From assembly GCA_035513345.1 (NCBI GenBank), contig DATKCF010000199.1, forward strand, positions 1 to 14,978: a stretch of DNA of 14,978 nt. The letters run 5' to 3'. A model generated the notes under the pieces. It was not told the origin of the DNA, did no database searches, and saw only the letters and a program-made list of their open reading frames with translations. Numbering within the stretch: position 1 is the stretch's first letter; each line of letters starts with the position of its first letter. This DNA comes from DATKCF01 sp035513345 (GTDB taxonomy: Bacteria > Gemmatimonadota > Gemmatimonadetes > Longimicrobiales > RSA9). Both the position numbers and the translations under genes were made by a program. Of the stretch, positions 1 through 5,264 are shown one piece after another.

Positions 1-1301
1 GCCGTCTCGCGGTGTTTGGTCTGACGCTGCCGCTTGTAGATCTTGGCGGCGGTCTCCACGGAGCGCCCGGTGAACTCGGCGGCGGCCTGGATGCCGGCCT
101 CGTCTCCCAGCGTCGTGATGACAGTGCGGCAATACGAGTGAAAGCCAAGCCCGTGAGGCTTCGGCTCGAGGAAAGCGGCCGGCCATGCTTCCGTGACCGC
201 ACGACTGAGCGCGTCGTAGGTCGCCGCCCGGGATGGGTCGTCTGCATCCCAGATCAGCGGTTGGCTAGGGCCCAGCGGATTCGGGTGGAAGCGTCGCAGC
301 CAGCGGTGGACGATAGCGAGCTGGCGGGTACACGGGATCACGACATCGCCCGCTCCGAATGCGCCGCCCTTCGCCGCATTCGCGCGCCACGTGACCTCAC
401 GGATGCCGTCGCGCGACACACTGAAGTCCCGGTCGCACAGCGGAGGGGCATCGAGGTGAAGTCCGGGCCGGCTGCCCGAGATCGCGCCGACCCGGCGACC
501 GGTCTCGAGCGCGATCATGGTGGTAGCCAGTGTGCGCCATTCGCCACGCCGACGAAGCGTCTCGTGAAGCCGCTTGGCGTGTTCCTCACCGATCTCGGGC
601 GGCGCCACATGTTTCGTCGACGGAGGCGTCACGTTCAGGGTCGGGTCGCGGCGGGAACCCCAGGCGTCCGGCCACGCCTTCGTATAAGCGCGGATGGCCG
701 TGCGGAAACGCCCGAAATACGTCGCGATCGTGTGGGGAGACGCCCCAGCAGCCAGCTGGGTCTTCATCCACCGCGTCAGATGACCCGGCTGCATCGCGGC
801 GATGTCCGAATCGAGTTTGGCGACGCCATCGCGATCCATCCGACGGGCCGCCAGGATGATCGTGTCGATCGAGTCCATGCTGGGCGCATCCCGCCGGGCG
901 TTCTGCGGCAGGGATTTCAGGTAGGTCTCCAGTCGGCGCTTCCCCCACATCAGCAGGTCATCCGGGTGCCGACCCAACAGACTTTCGGTATAGTTGTCCC
1001 AGATTTGTCGGACGGTGAGCGGCTCCAGCAACTCGGTTCCGGCAATGTCGGGACCGGCCGGCCGGTTGGTCGTTTCCTCCGATCCTAGTCTACGGAGCGC
1101 GTTCTCGGCGACCGCTATCGCGAACGCGCGCTCCGCACGCGAATCCGGACCCAGAGTGATCTGCTTGCGGGTCGACGCGACCCTGACCCGAACCAAGCCG
1201 GACACCGTGACTCCGATGGTCACGGTTCCCCGGTATCCGCCGAGGCGGAGGAGGGCGCTCCGCCCCTCGAGGAAGTTGTCGCGGGCCTTCTCCTTCGTCA
1301 T
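1..1301 (-). CDS. Tyrosine recombinase / phage-type integrase (3' end beyond window)
   Basis: Reading leftward from an ATG at 1301 there is an open frame of 433 codons that leaves the window without a stop. The start is supported by a GGGAGG ribosome site (1307-1312) five bases upstream. Residues 95-210 resemble a core-binding/SAM-like domain (TVRQIWDNYTESLLG; SPHTIATYFGRFRTAIRAY). The C-terminal half has the catalytic-domain layout of tyrosine recombinases: ETGRRVGAI (266-274) for the first arginine, AAKGG (309-313) for the beta-hairpin lysine, FHSYCRTVIT (387-396) for the HxxR box, and FTGRSVETAAKIY (410-422) ending in the likely nucleophile Tyr422. Two boxes are atypical: HxxR reads HSYC-R, and the usual GH of the last box reads GR. 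It would catalyse site-specific integration or excision of a mobile element. It follows the 140-residue gene by 11 bp, so the two are probably co-transcribed. The att site is not visible and may lie beyond the left edge. Confidence 0.87.
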   Translation of the reverse strand, partial: MTKEKARDNFLEGRSALLRLGGYRGTVTIGVTVSGLVRVRVASTRKQITLGPDSRAERAFAIAVAENALRRLGSEETTNRPAGPDIAGTELLEPLTVRQIWDNYTESLLGRHPDDLLMWGKRRLETYLKSLPQNARRDAPSMDSIDTIILAARRMDRDGVAKLDSDIAAMQPGHLTRWMKTQLAAGASPHTIATYFGRFRTAIRAYTKAWPDAWGSRRDPTLNVTPPSTKHVAPPEIGEEHAKRLHETLRRRGEWRTLATTMIALETGRRVGAISGSRPGLHLDAPPLCDRDFSVSRDGIREVTWRANAAKGGAFGAGDVVIPCTRQLAIVHRWLRRFHPNPLGPSQPLIWDADDPSRAATYDALSRAVTEAWPAAFLEPKPHGLGFHSYCRTVITTLGDEAGIQAAAEFTGRSVETAAKIYKRQRQTKHRET

Positions 1302-1312
1302 TGTCGCCTCCC

Positions 1313-1735
1313 TCACGCTACAAGAGCGGCCGCGACCGCAGCGGCATCTCGCACCGCCGCCCGCGGCTTTGGCGGGGCGCCTCGGTCACGGTTGGCCGAG
1401 AGGGCGTCCACCTTTTTGTCGGCCTTGATCGGGCTGATCAGCCAGATGCCGCAAACGGTTTTCACCGCGAGACCCTCGGCCTCCCAGATTTCAAGCCGCG
1501 AGCGGTTTCCCTCGCGCTTGAGCGGCTTCTCGAAGTAGTTCCGGCTCTTGTCCGTCTCGAGAGCGAGCTCGCTGAGGGTCAGCCACCGCGTCTGATTCGT
1601 AGCCATGAGGTCGAGCACCTCCAGAAGCGGCTCTATCAGGTGCGCGAGCACCTGCTGCCGCGAGAGGGTTCCCTTCCCGCGTACGAACCACCGGTACTGC
1701 CGGGTTCGGCTGCGGAGCTTGTTGAGGTCGTACAT
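1313..1735 (-). CDS. Small putative DNA-binding protein upstream of integrase (possible excisionase-like factor)
   Basis: This is a 140-residue ORF from an ATG at 1735, ending TGA 11 bp before the integrase start, so the two probably form an operon. I do not recognise a named family. Residues about 45-95 read like a helix-turn-helix followed by a beta-wing: TNQTRWLTLSELALETDKSR, then an acidic/basic helix, then GLAVKTVCGIWLISP. That ending resembles the wing of MerR/excisionase-type DNA-binding domains. The C-terminal tail (from about residue 105) is Lys/Arg/Ala-rich and probably disordered. Position and size suggest a recombination directionality factor or a regulator of the integrase, but this is inference. 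No convincing ribosome site is seen before the ATG. It could also be an unrelated element-encoded hypothetical protein. Confidence 0.6.
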   Translation of the reverse strand: MYDLNKLRSRTRQYRWFVRGKGTLSRQQVLAHLIEPLLEVLDLMATNQTRWLTLSELALETDKSRNYFEKPLKREGNRSRLEIWEAEGLAVKTVCGIWLISPIKADKKVDALSANRDRGAPPKPRAAVRDAAAVAAALVA

Positions 1736-1860
1736 CTGTCAGTCGGGTCCAGTCGAGCGGAGCCGGCGCGGTACCGGCCGGTCGGTCGTGCGCTCCACGC
1801 GCACAGCCCACCGTACTCGACTCGGCCGGGCGCATCCAAATCGCCCTGCGGGCGGCCAGA
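1736..1860 (-). other. Short intergenic gap upstream of the integrase operon
   Basis: About 125 bp separate the end of the broken sigma-factor gene from the start of the 140-residue gene. This is where a promoter for the integrase operon would be expected, but it is GC-rich and I see no clear -35/-10 pair. Confidence 0.3.
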
Positions 1861-2423
1861 TCACCCCGCTGGGTCGCCACCTTCGAGCCGCCTCCGGAGT
1901 CGAGCGACGAGCCTCTGGTAGCGGCGCTTTGCGCCGGCCGGCGTGATTCCCAGCTCGCGGCCGATCTCGGGCCAGGTCGCTCGTTCCTGCAGGCGCATCC
2001 ACAGGAGCAGGTGCTGGTCGGTGCGCAGCGGCCTGATCGCGAATCGAAGCCGGCGTATTACGGGCCGTTCCTCGACATCGAGTTCGTGTTCGGCCGTCCA
2101 TTCCGACGGTCCGATCGTAAGGGTCGCGCGCACGCGCGAGAAGCGGGACTCGTCGCGAAACAGGCTGGCGACTTCCCTGCGCCCGATCGCATGGATCCAG
2201 GCCCGGACCTCCGCCTCCGACCGCGCCTGACACGTCCTGTAGGATCGGAGCAGATTCAGAAGCGCGGTCTGCACGACGTCGTCCACCCAGTCCTCCGTCC
2301 ATCCGCCGCGGAGGCGGGGGGCGACGCGGGCGCGTTCAGGAAGCGGTCGGCGGCGGCCAGAAGTCGGTCGAGGGCGCCGGGGGCGCCGTTGCGCGCGGCC
2401 TCGAGCGTGGCAAGAATGGAGTG
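1861..2423 (-). pseudogene. Sigma-70/ECF-like RNA polymerase sigma factor, frameshifted
   Basis: Two adjacent minus-strand frames together encode one sigma factor. The upstream piece reads ILATLEAARNGAPGALDRLL...ADRFLNA, the usual N-terminal start of sigma region 2. The downstream piece continues RLRGGWTEDWVDDVVQTALL, then AWIHAIGRREVASLFRDESRF (regions 2.2-2.4). It ends with a region 4 helix-turn-helix, ATWPEIGRELGITPAGAKRR, and YQRLVARLRRRL. The switch between frames falls in a run of six G (2316-2321 on the plus strand); one more G would join the pieces into a single protein. No good start codon is found at the 5' end: the frame continues upstream without ATG until a TTG at 2624, so the true start is unclear. 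As it stands the intact part (ATG at 2286) lacks the start of region 2. It may be a true pseudogene or an intact gene with a sequencing indel. No anti-sigma gene is visible beside it. Confidence 0.75.
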
Positions 2424-2466
2424 GTTGCCGGAATCGCGGCGGGGGTGCGAATCGGGAGGGACAGCG

Positions 2467-2519
2467 CCCCCCTGCGGGGCCTTGGACGCCCCCTGCGGGG
2501 CCTTGGACGCCCCCTGCGG
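2467..2519. repeat. 21-bp tandem repeat, about 2.5 copies
   Basis: A unit reading GCCCCCTGCGGGGC followed by CTTGGAC recurs with a period of 21 bases (the T of CTGC falls at 2473, 2494 and 2515). Each copy contains a self-complementary GCCCC-CTGC-GGGGC hairpin. It lies just upstream of the recognisable start of the broken sigma factor. Confidence 0.85.
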
Positions 2520-2639
2520 CGCCGGCCTGGCGCGCCGGCCATCCCTATGTCCGGGCCGGTGTTGCCGCCATCCGCGGGGGTGCGGCTGCCGCCCGGCTGG
2601 CTCCTGCCGCGGGAGTTGAAGCAAGTCATCGAACTATCA

Positions 2640-2690
2640 CAGCATTTGAGCCGGCCGATCTTGAGGCGGATTGGGCCGGCTCTAATGCTG
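2640..2690. repeat. Long inverted repeat (17-bp arms, one mismatch)
   Basis: The left arm 2640-2656 (CAGCATTTGAGCCGGCC) pairs with the right arm 2674-2690 (GGCCGGCTCTAATGCTG). The only mismatch is a T/T at 2647/2683 when folded, and the loop is 17 bases. It would form a strong hairpin on either strand. It lies about 200 bp downstream of the last gene of the three-gene operon, so it could end that transcript, but there is no T tract. A REP-like element or a protein-binding site is equally possible. Confidence 0.75.
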
Positions 2691-2711
2691 AAGTGCACAG
2701 GAAGTGCACAG
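2691..2711. repeat. 10-bp direct repeat AAGTGCACAG, two copies
   Basis: AAGTGCACAG occurs at 2691-2700 and again at 2702-2711, separated by one G. It abuts the right arm of the long inverted repeat. Each copy contains the palindrome GTGCAC. The one-turn period (11 bp) suits tandem binding of a protein on one DNA face. Confidence 0.8.
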
Positions 2712-2897
2712 CAGCCTTCTGACACGGCGGCGGCAACCCAGGGGCTGGAGAACGGCAGATCGGCCTGCTCTCGGCCTTCCCGGCCGGAGGGGACGGATTG
2801 GCCGATTCGGGGCCCGCACTCAGATTCTCAACACCTCCGCTGAACCCGGCAACGAGCTTCGACATGGCGGCGGGCGTCAACCGAACACGTTGCCTGC

Positions 2898-3290
2898 CTA
2901 CTCCCGAACGTCCTCCGGCGCAACAATCCATCGGCACGCGTCGAGAATCGGTCGACGTCGCTTCTTCTTCGAAGGTCCGGATACCCAAACGTGGCCGATC
3001 TCGCCAGGCATCGGCGGGTCCCGACTCAATATGAAACCCAGCGCCCGCCGCTCACCAGCGGTAATGCCTACGAGGAAGTATCCCGGATGGCCAGCGAGGG
3101 GAACATGAGGGCCCTCCACTTCTGACGAGAGGCAGAACGACATCATGCCGCTTCGGGGGTGGTCCTGGAACGCTTGGGAGGAAACGCGTCTGCGGCCAAC
3201 TGCATCGTCCCAGATGATCCAATCAGGATGGATTCGACGCCAAAGCTCAGCGTCGTCGGGAATGGTCACATCGTCGACAATATCCGGCAC
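2898..3290 (-). CDS. Conserved hypothetical protein, third gene of TIGR04255 operon
   Basis: This 130-residue protein starts at a GTG at 3290; an in-frame stop lies just upstream, so no earlier start exists. It contains DDAELWRRIHPDWIIWDD (12-29), a short RVSSQAF segment (35-41), HPGYFLVGITAGE (68-80) and HVWVSGPSKKKRR at the C-terminal side. From memory, the pattern of LxRRI-P at the start, SS-AF in the middle and HA-V-G-K near the end recurs in small bacterial proteins of unknown function. There is no signal peptide and no membrane segment. It starts 15 bp after the stop of the preceding gene, so it is most likely translated from the same mRNA. I cannot assign a biochemical role. Confidence 0.72.
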   Translation of the reverse strand: MPDIVDDVTIPDDAELWRRIHPDWIIWDDAVGRRRVSSQAFQDHPRSGMMSFCLSSEVEGPHVPLAGHPGYFLVGITAGERRALGFILSRDPPMPGEIGHVWVSGPSKKKRRRPILDACRWIVAPEDVRE

Positions 3291-3305
3291 GCTCGTCGAC
3301 GGTGA

Positions 3306-3779
3306 TCAAGGTCCGTCAGATGGATACAGCCTCGACAAGTACCGCAGAGGGATCTCGAAGTGGCGAAACGCAACTTCCTCATCCGTTCCTGCCTGGCGAT
3401 CAAGGAAATACACGGACCCCTCGCGGGGGTCATTGACATCGATCTCCGTGATTCCTGCGTCGGTCGACCACTCGAACGAAACTCCACCAGCAGACGTTGG
3501 GACGACGTTCGGCGCGCCCAGGTTCCGGTTCGCCGCGGCTAGCTTTACCAGCAGATGAAAGGCTGAAAAAAAAATGAATCGGTCAATCGTCGCTCCGCCG
3601 TACGAGTCCCAATCGTCCCGGTACTGGAGGAGCTTCGCTGAACGGAAAACGAGATCATCAAACCAGTCGGGAACTTCGACAGGCCTGGCGCTATCCGTTA
3701 GATCCGCATCCGTGCCGCCGGGAGAGTCGATCGGCAGGGTGCTGTAATCCGTGGGTGTCAGAAGTTCTGCCATCGTCAT
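3306..3779 (-). CDS. Conserved hypothetical protein with WDSYGG / GGVSFEW motifs
   Basis: This 157-residue protein starts at the ATG at 3779, which overlaps the TGA of the upstream gene (ATGA). A GGGAGG site five bases before it makes this start better than an ATG at 3794. Key segments are VPDWFDDLVFRSAKLL, DDWDSYGGATI near residues 53-63, PNVVPTSAGGVSFEW near residues 88-102 and ITEIDVNDPREGSVYFLD. I recall the pairing of a WDSYG motif with a P-x-GG-x-x-EW motif from uncharacterised bacterial proteins, but no function is known to me. It looks soluble and cytoplasmic. The coding strand has a run of nine T (3566-3574 on the plus strand) at codons for IFFS, a slippage-prone tract unusual for this GC-rich DNA. 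It is translationally coupled to the TIGR04255 gene. Confidence 0.78.
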   Translation of the reverse strand: MTMAELLTPTDYSTLPIDSPGGTDADLTDSARPVEVPDWFDDLVFRSAKLLQYRDDWDSYGGATIDRFIFFSAFHLLVKLAAANRNLGAPNVVPTSAGGVSFEWSTDAGITEIDVNDPREGSVYFLDRQAGTDEEVAFRHFEIPLRYLSRLYPSDGP

Positions 3780-4582
3780 GTTATCCTCCCCCATTCCAGG
3801 TGCATCTCGGGAGTTGTTACCGACACAAAGCCGTTCACGATCCAGTGATGACCCAGGTCGAGGAAAGCAAGCGCGCCATCAGTATCGGCCGGCACCGGCT
3901 CACCTCGAGCAGTGAGACGGAGTGTTATCGCGTCGCCTGTGGCTATGTGAGCGTGAAGCCGACCGCGTGGTTCGTCGGAGACGCCATCCTGGATTCGATA
4001 GGATGTCGAGATGGTCGTGGCCTCGATTTCAGGGAGGAACGTGTCGCTCTGCTGCCCTCGCCACAGAGTTGTAACTCGGGCCAAGTCCCGCGAGCCGTCG
4101 ATCTTATTGACGTAACTGATCTCGCATTGATTGGGCGCTATCGAACCCAGACCATGTCGTGCGACGAACGCCTCGAAGCGGGCGAAAAAATCCGCGAAGG
4201 ATTGGCGGACGAAGGTATACCTCGGGTAGGGCGCTTCCTCGGGACGCTTGCGCCAGTTGAACACGAAGCGATCCGCCTGAATCTGGATGAGCTGCGAATC
4301 GTCTTCGCTGACGAACCAGCAACGAGAAACCACCGCGCGGCCGGTCAGTTGAAGCAGCAGCTGTTGAGCTGGTTGCTGCTTCCGGAAAGGGAATGACTCC
4401 CGCTGCTGAGATCCCGGCGCGAACTCCTCGACCCGCGGAAACCGATCGGCGACGGTTTCCCAGAATCGCCCAACGTGGGGAGTGGTGAGCCTTGAGAGGC
4501 CGTCGAACTGAATCGCGACCGCCACCTCGACAACAGGTGGCCTTTCGAAGTTAACGGGAGCGGCAGCGTTCCAGCTGGACAT
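3776..4582 (-). CDS. TIGR04255 family protein, first gene of a three-gene operon
   Basis: From the ATG at 4582 this gives 268 residues, matching the usual size of the sporadically distributed TIGR04255 family; an earlier in-frame start at 4654 would add 24 atypical residues. The N-terminus has the family signature FERPPVVEVAVAIQFDGL, followed by HVGRFWETVADRFPRVEEF. The middle has QLIQIQADRFVFNWRK, a tryptophan-bearing segment typical of the family, and a long PRYTFVRQSFADFFARFEAF. The C-terminus is LDLGHHWIVNGFVSVTTPEM and ends LEWGRIT. The biochemical function of the family is not known to me. Its scattered distribution fits horizontally moved modules. A weak GGAG lies three bases before the start. 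The gene overlaps the next by four bases (ATGA), indicating translational coupling. Confidence 0.86.
   Translation of the reverse strand: MSSWNAAAPVNFERPPVVEVAVAIQFDGLSRLTTPHVGRFWETVADRFPRVEEFAPGSQQRESFPFRKQQPAQQLLLQLTGRAVVSRCWFVSEDDSQLIQIQADRFVFNWRKRPEEAPYPRYTFVRQSFADFFARFEAFVARHGLGSIAPNQCEISYVNKIDGSRDLARVTTLWRGQQSDTFLPEIEATTISTSYRIQDGVSDEPRGRLHAHIATGDAITLRLTARGEPVPADTDGALAFLDLGHHWIVNGFVSVTTPEMHLEWGRIT
3785..3790 (-). promoter_or_regulatory. Ribosome binding site deciding the start of the 157-residue gene
   Basis: GGGAGG on the minus strand lies five bases upstream of the ATG at 3779, inside the last codons of the TIGR04255 gene. It favours 3779 over the ATG at 3794. Confidence 0.75.
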
Positions 4583-4972
4583 GTTCTCCGTTTGGCGGGC
4601 TCGAAAGTGACTGCTTCCGCCGGCAATTTTGGAGGGCCAGGGGCTCCGCGGCAAGGTGATGATCGCACCCGTTCGTCGGAACGGCCACTCCCGTCGGCGC
4701 AGCGAGGTAAGGATCCAGAGGTGCCATGGGGACCCTCCACCTTCCGTGGGACGCGGCAGATCCTTCGAAGACGAAGGCGCGGCTAGCCGCCGCTACGCCC
4801 CGTGGATCGTTCCATTGTGCGCGACGCGCACATCACACCCCCTGGCGACTGATTGGCACGCAATCGCGAGCGCTCGGCCGCGCCCTCCGTGCTGCGCGTG
4901 TGCGCGCAGAAGCGACCAGGCAATGCCGGTCGGAGGGGAGGTCTGGGATGGAGGGCTGTTGCCGCGGCCGTG
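4583..4972. other. Intergenic region upstream of the TIGR04255 operon
   Basis: About 390 bp has no convincing gene on either strand. It should contain the promoter of the operon read leftward from 4582, but I find no clear consensus. A perfect 7-bp hairpin lies at 4892-4909 (CTGCGCG, loop TGTG, CGCGCAG). It may be a terminator-like or regulatory structure and has no T tract. Confidence 0.45.
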
Positions 4973-5164
4973 GGCTACGATGCCTACATTCACTTCACAT
5001 CACGGGGCTGGACGGGCTCATCGCCGGACTGAGGCGGTGCGGGGGCAACGATTGTCGAAGGGCCTGTCGAGGGCGTGTACGGCATGCGTGAACTCGTGGT
5101 CGAGGACCGTCACGGGTTGCGATTCGCCTTCGGCGAAGATCCTGGACGGACCGACCACCGTTGA
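4973..5164 (+). pseudogene. VOC/glyoxalase-family C-terminal remnant, two frameshifts
   Basis: Three plus-strand pieces join into one VOC-like C-terminal half: GYDAYIHFT (from 4973), then GLDGLIAGLRRCG (5005-5043), then ATIVEGPVEG, YGMRELVVED and HGLRFAFGED ending TGA at 5162-5164. This matches the usual end of glyoxalase/bleomycin-resistance-fold proteins, where YIHF and a GMRE(L/F)-type segment form the last beta-alpha-beta-beta-beta unit and the Glu of the GMRE segment is often a metal ligand. The outer pieces share a frame, and the middle is shifted by one base. One extra G in the run at 5004-5007 and one fewer in 5041-5045 would restore it. No N-terminal half is recognisable upstream, so it is truncated as well. 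It is probably a decayed gene, with indel errors possible. Confidence 0.65.
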
Positions 5165-5173
5165 CCGGCCTGT

Positions 5174-5205
5174 CTGCCCTCATCGCTGCCGAGATGAGAC
5201 GGCAG
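5174..5205. terminator. Hairpin between convergent VOC remnant and kinase gene
   Basis: CTGCC-CTCATC, a loop of eight bases, then GATGAG-AC-GGCAG forms a two-part stem with a small bulge. It lies about 60 bp past the kinase stop and just after the VOC stop, in a convergent gap where a bidirectional terminator would be expected. No T tract is present, so intrinsic termination is uncertain. Confidence 0.4.
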
Positions 5206-5264
5206 CAGTTCCTGGCAAGTGGGCGGCCTGCGGATGGTGTCGCCGGTCTGTGGCGATTCGATCG

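Larger units (their letters stand above)
2424..2897. other. Gene-poor, repeat-rich intergenic region
   Basis: About 470 bp between the sigma remnant and the three-gene operon has no convincing gene; the ORFs here have no recognisable motifs. It holds the 21-bp tandem repeat, a long hairpin (2640-2690), a 10-bp direct repeat (2691-2711) and smaller GC-rich inverted repeats such as CGGCC/GGCCG at 2772-2786, nested in ATCGGCC/GGCCGAT at 2759-2806. The 3' end of the operon transcript would fall in this area. Confidence 0.6.

Noticed and set aside
12..1088. Long plus-strand ORF of 358 codons
   Set aside because: It is antisense to the integrase, has arginine-rich random composition and no recognisable motif; the minus frame carries clear recombinase boxes.
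2467..2525. Possible CRISPR or iteron origin
   Set aside because: Only about 2.5 copies with no spacers and no replication protein nearby.
2626..2988. Minus-strand ORF of 120 codons overlapping the operon 3' end
   Set aside because: It overlaps the better supported 130-residue gene in another frame, spans the hairpin and repeats, and shows no family features.
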